Source: UBA2166 sp964463965
GTDB lineage: Bacteria > Nitrospirota > Nitrospiria > Nitrospirales > UBA2166
Reading direction: 5' to 3'
NCBI GenBank assembly: GCA_964463965.1
Contig: CAYXED010000005.1
Span: 112,775-176,774, forward strand
DNA: 64,000 bases
Positions 18,462 to 26,875 of the stretch are shown here, one piece after another (position 1 is the first letter of the stretch; every line of letters begins with the position of its first letter). The notes beneath the pieces are model-generated. The model saw only the letters and a list, made by a program, of their open reading frames with translations. It made no database searches and was not told the DNA's origin. A program made the position numbers and the translations under genes.

Positions 18462-19424
18462 GTGAATGCTACTTCGCTGCCAGTGTTATGCCTTGTTGGG
18501 CCTACTGCGGTAGGTAAGAGTCATGTGGCAGTTTCGCTTGCACAACGGTTAAACGCTGAAATTATTAATGCCGATTCTCGTCAAGTTTTTCGAGGCCTTG
18601 ATATTGCAACATGCAAGCTTAGTGTTGAAGAGCGACAGGGAATTAGACATCATCTCTTTGATATTGTCGATCCAAGTGAACGGTTTAGTGTTGGCCAATA
18701 TCGACGTCTTGCAATGGATAGTATTACCAAAATTCATAAGAGTGGGAGATTGCCTCTTGTTGTTGGAGGCACAGGACTGTATGTTAAAGCGCTTGTTTAT
18801 GGGCTTTGGGATGGACCTGAGCCTAATTGGGCACTCCGTGCTCAATTTTCCGTGTTGGAGAGGTCATCTCCAGGGACCTTGTATAAGGAATTAATAGAAA
18901 AAGATCCCAATCTTGCAGCTCATATTCATCCGCGTGATGAAGTCAGGATTGTTCGGGCGCTGGAGGTTATGCATGTTTGTGGTCAACCTCTCTCTACTAT
19001 ACATAAAGACCATGGATTTAGGGAAGCACCCTTTAATGCTACTATTTTAGGGCTCACTAGAGAACGGAGTGAGCTATATCGAAGAATTAATGCGCGTGTT
19101 GACTATCAAATAACTCAGGGCTTAGTTGAAGAAATGCAGGCGCTGTTTTTACAAAACTATTCCTCTGATCTTCCAGCAATGACGGGGCTTGGGTACAGGC
19201 AATTACTGGGGGTTTTAACTGGGCAGGAAAGTATTACACAGGGAGTATGTAGATTGAAAAGGGATACTCGACGGTACGCTAAACGTCAGATGACATGGTT
19301 TCGAAAAGATTCAAGAATTATATGGAAAACTATTTCAGATGGTGAAACTCCTGATGCAATCGCAGATGGTATCATAAAGGCTGGGATCTACCTGCCTTTA
19401 AGGGGTGCTGATACGGTCCATTAG
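18462..19424 (+). CDS. miaA: tRNA dimethylallyltransferase
   Basis: Adds dimethylallyl to A37 of tRNAs reading UNN codons. It is 320 residues starting with GTG. P-loop GPTAVGKSH near residue 12, DSRQVFRGLDIATCK near 41, GGTGLYVKAL near 99 and the C-terminal RDTRRYAKRQMTWFRKD are all family signatures. It starts 9 bp after mutL. The mutL-miaA pair is widespread in bacteria. Confidence 0.96.
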   Translation: MNATSLPVLCLVGPTAVGKSHVAVSLAQRLNAEIINADSRQVFRGLDIATCKLSVEERQGIRHHLFDIVDPSERFSVGQYRRLAMDSITKIHKSGRLPLVVGGTGLYVKALVYGLWDGPEPNWALRAQFSVLERSSPGTLYKELIEKDPNLAAHIHPRDEVRIVRALEVMHVCGQPLSTIHKDHGFREAPFNATILGLTRERSELYRRINARVDYQITQGLVEEMQALFLQNYSSDLPAMTGLGYRQLLGVLTGQESITQGVCRLKRDTRRYAKRQMTWFRKDSRIIWKTISDGETPDAIADGIIKAGIYLPLRGADTVH

Positions 19425-19434
19425 AGGAAACTTA

Positions 19435-20421
19435 ATGATGAAAAAAGAATCGCTACAGACGACGGTAGGAATTATTGGGGGAAGTGGGTTATATGAAATA
19501 GATGGTCTGTCTGATATCAGAGAATATAACCCTACGACTCCATATGGACGTCCTTCCAGTCCCCTTATGCTTGGAAAACTTGAAGGAATGCCTGTTGCGT
19601 TTCTTGCCCGTCATGGGCAGGGGCATCGTATCGCGCCAAGTGACATTAATTATCGGGCTAATATTTTTTCGTTGAAACAGTTGGGGGTGGAATGGATTTT
19701 ATCTGTGAGTGCAGTAGGAAGTATGAGAGAAGATGTTGAGCCTGGGCACGTTGTGATTCCAGATCAGTTTTTTGATCATACAAAGCATAGAATTAATACA
19801 TTTTTTGGAGATACTGTCGCACCAGGAGTGGTTGCTCATGCTGCTTTTGCTGACCCAGTATGTCCTATTCTCGCAAATATGCTGTCTGATGTCTGTGAAA
19901 AACAGAATTTGGTTGTGCATCGCTCTGGAACCTATTTGTGTATCGAAGGTCCGCAGTTCTCTTCAAAAGGTGAATCACGCGTTTATCGCCAATGGGGAGT
20001 GGATATTATCGGCATGACTAACGTTCCTGAGGCAAAGCTCGCTCGTGAAGCAGAAATATGTTATTCGACGATTGCTATGGTTACAGATTATGACTGTTGG
20101 CATGAGACTCATGAGTCTGTTACTGTCGAGGCAATTCTTGAGACACTGCATCGTAACGTTTCCCATGCAAAAAAGATTATACGTGAAGCGATTATGGCGC
20201 TCCCAATTGATCGTAATTGTCCATGTGAATCAGCTCTTAAAACAGCGTTGGTAACTCCAAAAGAGCTGGTTCCATTAACTACGCGGCGTCGCCTAGCGCC
20301 TTTGTTGGGGAGGTATATGGGGGGGAAAGTACCTCCTGAATCTCCGAAAACAAAAAAGCAACCTTCAAAGAGGCCTCAGCGACGTTTAGCATTGGTTCCA
20401 AAGTCTGAAGGGCGAAAATAA
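19435..20421 (+). CDS. mtnP: S-methyl-5'-thioadenosine phosphorylase
   Basis: Cleaves methylthioadenosine to adenine and methylthioribose 1-phosphate in methionine salvage. ATG at 19435 with AGAGGA 6 bp upstream; 328 residues. Motifs: VGIIGGSGLYEI, FLARHGQGHRIAPSDINYRANI, SAVGSMREDVEPGHVVIPDQF, and TYLCIEGPQFSSKGESR with MTNVPEAKLAREAEICY. The last 45 residues are a Lys/Arg/Pro-rich tail not found in the typical enzyme. It follows miaA by 10 bp and its stop overlaps the next start by 1 bp. Confidence 0.95.
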   Translation: MMKKESLQTTVGIIGGSGLYEIDGLSDIREYNPTTPYGRPSSPLMLGKLEGMPVAFLARHGQGHRIAPSDINYRANIFSLKQLGVEWILSVSAVGSMREDVEPGHVVIPDQFFDHTKHRINTFFGDTVAPGVVAHAAFADPVCPILANMLSDVCEKQNLVVHRSGTYLCIEGPQFSSKGESRVYRQWGVDIIGMTNVPEAKLAREAEICYSTIAMVTDYDCWHETHESVTVEAILETLHRNVSHAKKIIREAIMALPIDRNCPCESALKTALVTPKELVPLTTRRRLAPLLGRYMGGKVPPESPKTKKQPSKRPQRRLALVPKSEGRK

Positions 20422-21329
20422 TGGGAAAACTACTTGTTGTCGGTTCTGTAGCTTTAGATTCTGTCAAAACTCCATTCGGCGAAGTTACTGAGGCTGTTGG
20501 GGGCTCTGCTACCTTTTTTTGTACTGCCGCAAGTTATTTTACTGATGTACAGTTAGTGGCAGTTGTGGGGGAGGATTTTTCTCCTGAGCACTTAGCAGTC
20601 TTGAAACGTGATCGTATTGATTTGACTGGTTTAGAACGTAGTCCTGGACGGACTTTTCGATGGAAAGGGGAGTACTCATATGCTTTAAATGAAGCGAAGA
20701 CACTTGATACTCAACTTAATGTGTTTGAAACGTTTAGTCCCACCGTCCCGGAATCTTACCGAAACCCATCTCAGTTGTTTCTCGCAAACATTGATCCTGA
20801 TTTGCAGTTGATGGTACTAAACCAAGTACAGCGTCCTGCTATTGTTGCTTTGGATACAATGAATTTTTGGATTGAAGGTAAGTTGGAATCGTTGAAAAAA
20901 AACCTGAGGGAGATTGATGTTCTTATTATCAATGATGGAGAGGCGCAGGCTCTTGGGAATAACAAAAACTTAGTGAAGGTGGCAAAAACTATTAAGGCAT
21001 GGGGCCCCAAAACGCTTATTGTAAAAAGAGGGGAGTATGGTGTTGTAATGTTTCATGAGGATACGATCTTTGCGCTTCCCGCCTATCCACTGGAGCATCT
21101 TAAAGATCCAACAGGAGCGGGAGATTCATTTGCTGGAGGTGTAATGGGTTTCCTCTCATCTAAGTCAAGTTCTAGCGAACAAGCTCTTCGGCAATCTGTG
21201 GTCTATGGCTCTGTGATGGCGTCATTCGCAGTTGAATCGTTCAGTGTTGATCGCCTAGCTGCATTGACTGAGAATGAAATTCAAGCTCGATACATGGAAT
21301 TCATCCGACTAACTACCTTCGAGGCCTGA
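20421..21329 (+). CDS. PfkB-family carbohydrate/nucleoside kinase
   Basis: 302 residues. The C-terminal signature KDPTGAGDSFAGGVMGF holds the catalytic Asp and anion hole, and the N-terminal GGSATFFCTAASYFTDVQLVAVVGEDF is the usual glycine-rich substrate region. The substrate is not evident. Overlap with mtnP by 1 bp suggests a product of methylthioadenosine salvage or a nucleoside such as adenosine, but this is inference. The next gene starts on the last base of this stop. Confidence 0.88.
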   Translation: MGKLLVVGSVALDSVKTPFGEVTEAVGGSATFFCTAASYFTDVQLVAVVGEDFSPEHLAVLKRDRIDLTGLERSPGRTFRWKGEYSYALNEAKTLDTQLNVFETFSPTVPESYRNPSQLFLANIDPDLQLMVLNQVQRPAIVALDTMNFWIEGKLESLKKNLREIDVLIINDGEAQALGNNKNLVKVAKTIKAWGPKTLIVKRGEYGVVMFHEDTIFALPAYPLEHLKDPTGAGDSFAGGVMGFLSSKSSSSEQALRQSVVYGSVMASFAVESFSVDRLAALTENEIQARYMEFIRLTTFEA

Positions 21330-22030
21330 TGCGTTTTCATGCTTTTTATGAGTATTGTTTCCAAAAGTATATCATTGGGGGGTGTTTTGTGTTCTTTGCT
21401 TTTGGCTGTGTTACAGAAGTTTCGATAACACAGCAGGAGAAAGCGGTAGGTCATTATGAGGTTGGAAAGGCGTATTTGCCTACTGACTTGCAAAAGGCAA
21501 TTGTGGCTTTTGAGACAGCTATTGATACAGACCCTAATCATCAAGATGCACACTTGGAGCTTGGCATTGTTTATGGGCAGCGCGGAAGGCTTGATGTAGC
21601 AAAAAAACATTACGAACATGCAATTCGTATTGATGCTGATTATTCTGAGGCACATAATAACCTTGGAACAGTGTATGCTCGTGAGGCGCAGTGGAATCAG
21701 GCCATAAAACACTACCAAAGAGCTTTGGAAAACCCAATGTATAGATGGCCAGACAGCGCATATTATAATCTTGCACGCGCTTTGAGTGAAATGGGTGAAT
21801 ATGATGAGGCACTGATTGCACTTCGCAATGCTATGCTTATTGAGCCTCTGGCTGTTCCTGTTGTGCTTATTCATCGACAGTTTGGACGTATTTATGAAAA
21901 AGTTGGAAATGTAGAACTTGCTCAAACATCTTATCAAGATGCACTTGATGCTGACGAAAAAGGTAGCTATCGCGTGCAAATAGAGGAAGATCTCCGGAAT
22001 CTTGAGGCATTAGATGATACCTCGTATTAA
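21329..22030 (+). CDS. TPR lipoprotein, PilF/PilW-like
   Basis: 233 residues. A short signal ends FFAFGCVTEV, a plausible lipobox. Three to five TPR units follow (AIVAFETAIDTDPNHQDAHLELGIVYGQRG, AKKHYEHAIRIDADYSEAHNNLGTVYARE, AIKHYQRALENP, YYNLARALSEMGEYDEALIALRNAM). Size and layout match PilF/PilW pilotins for type IV pili, but no pilus genes are in the window. A generic TPR scaffold lipoprotein is equally possible. Confidence 0.78.
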   Translation: MRFHAFYEYCFQKYIIGGCFVFFAFGCVTEVSITQQEKAVGHYEVGKAYLPTDLQKAIVAFETAIDTDPNHQDAHLELGIVYGQRGRLDVAKKHYEHAIRIDADYSEAHNNLGTVYAREAQWNQAIKHYQRALENPMYRWPDSAYYNLARALSEMGEYDEALIALRNAMLIEPLAVPVVLIHRQFGRIYEKVGNVELAQTSYQDALDADEKGSYRVQIEEDLRNLEALDDTSY

Positions 22031-22096
22031 GGTGTAGTCTTGTCGTTTGTGGTAGGCTTAATTAGCGTTTTGGTGTGAAGTTTAAAACATTTTGCC

Positions 22097-22558
22097 ATGA
22101 TTTATTTTTTTCTCGTTTTTTTTATCCTGCAGATTTTTGGAACTTTTGATGCGAGTGCCATTGAGAGGGATCCTTTGCAGCCTCGCGTTCCTTCTGATTT
22201 GATTGAAGAAGCACGAGCCATCCTTAATCCTCTTGAGGTAACTCCTGAAAATATTCAGTTAGGGAAAGAGTTGTTTGAAGGTTTTGCCCTCTGTAGTCAG
22301 TGCCATGGGATAACAGGGAAAGGAGATGGAGCTGTTGCAGTCAATAGAGGTCTTGATCCCTCTCCTCGTGACTTTACTAACCCAGAGTTTCATAAAGCGA
22401 GGACTGATGGAGAATTGTTTTGGGTGGTGAATAATGGCTCACCGGGTACTGCTATGCCAAAGATGACTGGGGCAGGGATGATCAATGAAGAACAAGCATG
22501 GCACGTCATTTTATATATTCGAACGTTTCCTCAACAGGTAGATATAAGTTCCCCGTGA
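22097..22558 (+). CDS. Periplasmic class I cytochrome c
   Basis: 153 residues with a 22-residue signal peptide (IFGTFDASA). A single heme c site CSQCHG lies near residue 72 and the axial Met is in GTAMPKM near residue 125. The GKGDGAVAVNRGLDPSPRDFTNPEFH segment is typical of small diheme/monoheme electron carriers related to CccA/cbb3-associated cytochromes. It lies 66 bp after the TPR lipoprotein and may be its own unit. The partner oxidoreductase is unknown. Confidence 0.9.
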   Translation: MIYFFLVFFILQIFGTFDASAIERDPLQPRVPSDLIEEARAILNPLEVTPENIQLGKELFEGFALCSQCHGITGKGDGAVAVNRGLDPSPRDFTNPEFHKARTDGELFWVVNNGSPGTAMPKMTGAGMINEEQAWHVILYIRTFPQQVDISSP

Positions 22559-22568
22559 GTGATTGGCT

Positions 22569-23867
22569 TTATCCTCGTCCATGAGTCATCTTTCTGAGTG
22601 TTGAGGATAGTAACAGTAAGAGCACACCTGCACTAATGGAACTGATTACAAAAATTGAAAAGAACGTAGTAAGGGAACCAATATTGTCTGTTGTTGAGGC
22701 AAGGATTCCTGCAAGTTTGTTTGCCGCAGCGTTTGCCAAAAACCATGTTCCCATTAGTAATGAAGAAAATTTCAGAGGTGCAAGTTTTGTAACTAAGGAT
22801 AGTCCAACTGGGGAGAAGCAGAGCTCCCCACAGGTTATAATTAAATAGGCGCCAATCAAATACAGTGGACTGACCAAAAGATCTTTATCTGCGCCTTGTC
22901 CCCCTAAAGCCATCAAGCCAAATCCACAACCGAGTAAAATTAAACCCCATCCCATCTTGACGAGAGTGTGAGGTTCTTTCCCTTTTCTCCCAAGGTGTAA
23001 CCATAGTGAGGCAAATAAGGGAGCAAAAATCATGATTGCCGCTGGGTTGATTGACAAAAACCAAGAAGCTGGAATTTCAAAGTTTCCAAACATTCTGTTT
23101 GTGTGACGTAGTGCAAAAACGTTCATTGAACTCCCAGCCTGTTCAAAGGCGGTCCAAAACAAAACTACAAAAAATGAGGCAATAAAGAGCACGATAATGC
23201 GCTGTCTGTCTTCCCATGTTAGGGTCTGTGTTTTTATTGTTGTGTCTTCGGTTTCTGCAGGTTGGGGGGGGAGGCCAATATTGTTTAGGTATCGAGTTCT
23301 GAAAACCATGAATCCTATCATGCCGCATGCCATTCCTATGCCTGCGCTTCCAAACCCTAAATGCCATCCCACGCGTTCGCCCAAGTAGCCACATATTAAT
23401 GTTCCAAGTAGAGCTCCAAGGTTAATTCCCATATAGAAGGTAGTGAACCCGGCATCCCGCCTTCGATCATTTTCATCGTATAGTTGGCCTACTATTGTGG
23501 AGACATTAGGTTTAAAAAACCCAGTTCCAATGATAATTAATGCTAGCCCAAGGTAAAATGCGGACATTCCAAGCTCTGAAAATGTTAGTGCAAGGTGTCC
23601 AAGTGTGATTATCACGCCGCCGATGAGAATCGATCGTTGTGTCCCAAGTATTCGGTCAGCTAAGTAACCACCGATGAGAGGTGTGACGTAAACGAGGCTC
23701 GTATAAGTTCCATAGAGAGAATATGCGCGATCATCAGCCCATGATTGATCACTTATCAGGTAGAGGACCAATAAAGAACGCATTCCATAGTATGAGAAGC
23801 GTTCCCACATTTCGACGAAGAAGAGAAGATAAAGGCCAGGAGGATGTATTGTAGAATGCTTTGCCAT
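22569..23867 (-). CDS. Proton-dependent oligopeptide (POT/PTR2) transporter
   Basis: Imports di- and tripeptides with protons through the inner membrane. It is 432 residues from the ATG ending at 23867. The family signature FFVEMWERFSYYGMRSLLVLYL is at the N-terminus, with GGYLADRILGTQRSI, FFKPNVSTIVGQLYDENDRRRDAGFTTFYMGIN and about 12-14 hydrophobic segments. It converges on the cytochrome c gene with 10 bp between the stops. A TTG 36 bp further upstream is in frame but less likely. Confidence 0.93.
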   Translation of the reverse strand: MAKHSTIHPPGLYLLFFVEMWERFSYYGMRSLLVLYLISDQSWADDRAYSLYGTYTSLVYVTPLIGGYLADRILGTQRSILIGGVIITLGHLALTFSELGMSAFYLGLALIIIGTGFFKPNVSTIVGQLYDENDRRRDAGFTTFYMGINLGALLGTLICGYLGERVGWHLGFGSAGIGMACGMIGFMVFRTRYLNNIGLPPQPAETEDTTIKTQTLTWEDRQRIIVLFIASFFVVLFWTAFEQAGSSMNVFALRHTNRMFGNFEIPASWFLSINPAAIMIFAPLFASLWLHLGRKGKEPHTLVKMGWGLILLGCGFGLMALGGQGADKDLLVSPLYLIGAYLIITCGELCFSPVGLSLVTKLAPLKFSSLLMGTWFLANAAANKLAGILASTTDNIGSLTTFFSIFVISSISAGVLLLLLSSTLRKMTHGRG

Positions 23868-24114
23868 GACGCGGAAGTCTAGCGTGATTAAATATGTTGT
23901 CAATCATATAAGTGAAGAAAAGTGATTTTCCATTGGGAAGTATTTTCTAGTGAAAATGATGCAGGAGGATAGGTTTGTATTTAGTATTTGTAATACTCCA
24001 TGTAAAGGAAGATATAAATGCTTTATATGTGAATTGACGAGAGGTAACTGGCAATGTTAGCCTTTTCTTTTGCTGTTTTTGGAGATCAAATGCCCAGAAA
24101 TGTAAGGTGTTGCT

Positions 24115-24660
24115 ATGATGATAAGTATTGCAAAATATTTTTATGTGGTATTGGTCTTGACGCTTTTTTTCATGTTTTCTGGGTGCTACTTTGGACTTTT
24201 TGGAGGAGCGCCAAAGTGGGTGAAAGATGGGAGTGGAGCCTTTAACAGTGATGCCAAGATATTTTATGGAGTTGGTGTGATTAAGGGTATACACAACAAG
24301 CCATTGGCAAACAGGACTGCCGACAATAAGGCCCGTGCTGAACTTGGGAAAGTACTGCAGAGCTACTCAGCAAGCTTAATGCGTGATTATGGTTCATCAA
24401 GTGTGGCCAACGATTTTTCAGAATCGACTGAAAAACAGATGATTGAGCAGGCAGTAAAAATTTTTTCGACAATGACATTGACGGGTGTTCAAATTGTGGA
24501 TCACTGGACCGATAAGGGTGAAGGTATTACTTACTCACTTGCCAAGATTGATCTTGATGATTTTGAAAAGCAAGTTGAGAAGTTTGAAGCATTTAATGAT
24601 AGTATTCGAAAGCATTTAAAGAGCAATGCTGATCGATTGTTTGCTGATTTCAAAAAATAA
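24115..24660 (+). CDS. LPP20-family lipoprotein
   Basis: 181 residues. The signal ends LFFMFSGCYFG, a plausible lipobox. Body: PKWVKDGSGAFNSDAKIFYGVGVIKGIHNKPLANRTADNKARAELGKVL, the LPP20 pattern (W-hydrophobic, GVG, then RTxADxxARxEL). LPP20 proteins are outer-membrane lipoproteins often near lpoB. Here the lpoB homologue follows 22 bp later, supporting a cell-envelope role. Confidence 0.85.
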   Translation: MMISIAKYFYVVLVLTLFFMFSGCYFGLFGGAPKWVKDGSGAFNSDAKIFYGVGVIKGIHNKPLANRTADNKARAELGKVLQSYSASLMRDYGSSSVANDFSESTEKQMIEQAVKIFSTMTLTGVQIVDHWTDKGEGITYSLAKIDLDDFEKQVEKFEAFNDSIRKHLKSNADRLFADFKK

Positions 24661-24682
24661 AAACTTGATAGATGGCGCTAAA

Positions 24683-25324
24683 ATGAAATTATGTAGTTAC
24701 ACCCTCGATGTCAGCAAGTATTGTCGTGTTGTGTTCGCATTTATTGTTTTAACTGGTTTTTTTATATCGATTATAGCTTGCTCTTCAACCCGAGTATCCA
24801 GAGTCGATACTGGGACAGTTGTTGATCTGAGTGGGCGTTGGAATGATACTGACTCGCGCTTAGTTGCAGAGCAAATGATTAAAGAGGCCTTAGAGAGGCC
24901 TTGGCTTGAGAATTATATTCGAAGTTATGCTGCTCAGCCAATTGTGGTCATAGGGCGTGTAACGAACAGAAGCCACGAACATATCAATGCGCAGACGTTT
25001 ATTAAAGACTTGGAACGAGAATTGACAAATTCACAACAAGTCACATTTGTTGCGAGTCAACCGGCACGTGAGAAAATTCGAGAAGAGCGTGCTGATCAGG
25101 CTTTACATGCGATTGAATCAACACAAAATCATCCAGGTAAGGAAGTTATCGCTGACTTTATTCTTCAGGGAACTATCAATACAATTGTGGATGAAGCGGG
25201 AGGAACAAAATCCGTGTTTTATCAGGTTGATCTTGAGATGCTAAATATTGAGAGTGGTATCAAGGCATGGTTTGGACAAAAGAAGCTTAAAAAAGTTATA
25301 GAAAGAAAGCGCGTGATTTTCTGA
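24683..25324 (+). CDS. lpoB: LpoB-like penicillin-binding-protein activator
   Basis: Outer-membrane lipoprotein group that activates bifunctional penicillin-binding proteins. It is 213 residues from the ATG at 24683. A clear lipobox is IIAC, near residue 32. The body matches the LpoB/COG3417 pattern: VVDLSGRWNDTDSRLVAEQMI, then IVVIGRVTNRSHEHINAQTFIKDLERELTNSQQVTFV, and IADFILQGTINTIVDEAGGTKSVFYQVDLEMLNIESGIKAW. It lies between two LPP20-type lipoproteins. Confidence 0.88.
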   Translation: MKLCSYTLDVSKYCRVVFAFIVLTGFFISIIACSSTRVSRVDTGTVVDLSGRWNDTDSRLVAEQMIKEALERPWLENYIRSYAAQPIVVIGRVTNRSHEHINAQTFIKDLERELTNSQQVTFVASQPAREKIREERADQALHAIESTQNHPGKEVIADFILQGTINTIVDEAGGTKSVFYQVDLEMLNIESGIKAWFGQKKLKKVIERKRVIF

Positions 25325-25658
25325 TTTTTGTCGCTATCATCTCCTTACTCATTCTAGCTCTTGGAGTAAGTTGTGCTCCGACCCTCAATTACCATCTAGC
25401 CGTTGAGAAGGCCCTGTCTGAAGGAACCCCTAAGGTCGCTGATCTGCTCGTTGAGTAACATGCAACTTTATATGGAGAATAGAATCGAGCTCTCTATCAT
25501 AGCTTCAACTAGCGCGCGTCCGCATTCCACCTGTTACCTATGAAGGTAACAGGTGGAATGTATCTAGTAGTGGATCTGTACTTGGTGAGCAGGTACTACC
25601 GTCCATTAAAATTGATCAAGGCAAGATTAAGGTGGTTAGTGCGAGAACACCGTTGTAA
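25291..25658 (+). pseudogene. Decayed lipoprotein gene (perhaps COG3014-like)
   Basis: Two open stretches in different frames look like the ends of one gene. 25291-25458 reads KARDFLIFVAIISLLILALG then VSCAPTLNYHLAVEKALSEG, a lipoprotein signal with a lipidation Cys, but it has no normal start codon and ends at a stop. 25503-25658 reads LARVRIPPVTYEGNRWNVSS and more in another frame. A gene family placed between lpoB and LPP20 in other genomes (COG3014) encodes a longer lipoprotein, so I infer frameshifts and a large internal deletion. The first part could instead be a tiny lipoprotein with a rare start. Confidence 0.45.
25523..25560. repeat. 16-bp perfect inverted repeat
   Basis: Arms 25523-25538 (CATTCCACCTGTTACC) and 25545-25560 are exact reverse complements with a 6-base loop TATGAA. 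No T-tract follows, so it is a poor terminator. It lies inside the decayed gene region, 79 bp upstream of the next lipoprotein start. Confidence 0.85.
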
Positions 25659-26850
25659 ATCAATAAACAGAGTTCCCTTCCTCTCAATGGGAATGCTGTG
25701 CTGGATATGTGTGCAGTTGTTTGGATGTTCAATTTATACTGAAAACAGGCTTCCGCCAACTTGGACGACTGGAAAAGATTCTAGATATATACAAGAGCAT
25801 ATTCTTGAAGGTGTAGGGAAGGCAAACTCTCGAGCACGTGCGGTCAAGGATGCTTATGCTGCAATTGCTAAAGCTTTTTATATAAGAGTCATAGCATACG
25901 ATCAAGATATTGAGTCGTATACTATGCGTGAGACGGGTAGTGATTCGAGAAGCTCTCACGTGTTTGATGCGACGAGGCGTGGTGAGGTTGCTACAGGCAG
26001 AGTTCTTAAGAATGGCAGGATTGCTGAGATTTGGCATGAAAGCAAATCTGGGACGTATTTTGCTCGTGCGATAATGGATCTCAATGTTGTTGCTGCAAAT
26101 CTTCGAGAAAAAATTAGGGAGATTGATCAAGACATTATCTATCATGTTTCAGAATCACGGAAAGGAGAGTCTTTTGCTGAAGGACTTTATTCACTCAAGC
26201 ATGTTCACAAAGCTATCAATAAGCTCGATCTCAGAAAAACATATATTGCTGATCTACGGATTGTGAGCCCTAGTACCCTAAAACATAATCCTCCTCACGA
26301 TATCTCAGAGCTGAAATCTGAGCTTAGCCAATTGCTCTCCAAGAGACTACTTGTTAAGGTAGAAGTAACCGGTGATAAGGAAAAAATTGTGTGGAGTGCT
26401 ATTGTCGAGGGTTTGCTTCGTAAAGGATTGCCTGTTTCAACAGAAGGCCACGCGTCGTTCCATTCTATGCCGCATTCAATAAATAAAAAGTGGGAGAAAA
26501 GTATGCCTAATCTTCTTGTTAAAGGGAAAGTGGAGTTCTGGCCTGCGCTGATTCGAGATCCAATCTTTACATTTGTTCGTTGGTGTGCAGATTTTGTAGT
26601 TTTGGAGATTGGGACTCAGCGTGTTATTGGTGATTTTTCCCGCTCTGGGAAGGAAGGACATCTCTCATTTCCAGAAGCAAAAAATAGAGCACTTAGGACT
26701 ATGCAACCTATCTTGATGACTACCATAGGTGAAACCATTTCTAGTTATATCTATGGAGAGCTAAAGATTGTGGGCAATCACAACCCTGCTGCAACGTGTG
26801 GGTATAGAAAAATTCAAAAGAAATTTTTTAATGAGAAAACCCCATATTGA
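25639..26850 (+). CDS. Large LPP20-type lipoprotein
   Basis: I start at the GTG at 25639, preceded by AAGGTGG with 6-bp spacing (403 residues). This gives a basic n-region, a hydrophobic core and the lipobox LFGC. After it comes LPPTWTTGKDSRYIQEHILEGVGKANSRARAVKDAYAAIAKAF, the LPP20 N-domain pattern. The remaining 250 residues, with two alpha/beta segments, are not recognised. Function is unknown. It closes the LPP20-lpoB-LPP20 cluster, which points to outer-membrane or peptidoglycan work. Confidence 0.78.
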   Translation: MREHRCKSINRVPFLSMGMLCWICVQLFGCSIYTENRLPPTWTTGKDSRYIQEHILEGVGKANSRARAVKDAYAAIAKAFYIRVIAYDQDIESYTMRETGSDSRSSHVFDATRRGEVATGRVLKNGRIAEIWHESKSGTYFARAIMDLNVVAANLREKIREIDQDIIYHVSESRKGESFAEGLYSLKHVHKAINKLDLRKTYIADLRIVSPSTLKHNPPHDISELKSELSQLLSKRLLVKVEVTGDKEKIVWSAIVEGLLRKGLPVSTEGHASFHSMPHSINKKWEKSMPNLLVKGKVEFWPALIRDPIFTFVRWCADFVVLEIGTQRVIGDFSRSGKEGHLSFPEAKNRALRTMQPILMTTIGETISSYIYGELKIVGNHNPAATCGYRKIQKKFFNEKTPY

Positions 26851-26875
26851 TTTATCAGGAATACTTTTTGAGTTG

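Noticed and set aside
21281..21979. 232-codon open frame on the minus strand
   Set aside because: It is antisense to the PfkB and TPR lipoprotein genes, with unnatural composition (many Ser, Ile, Cys) and no domain pattern.
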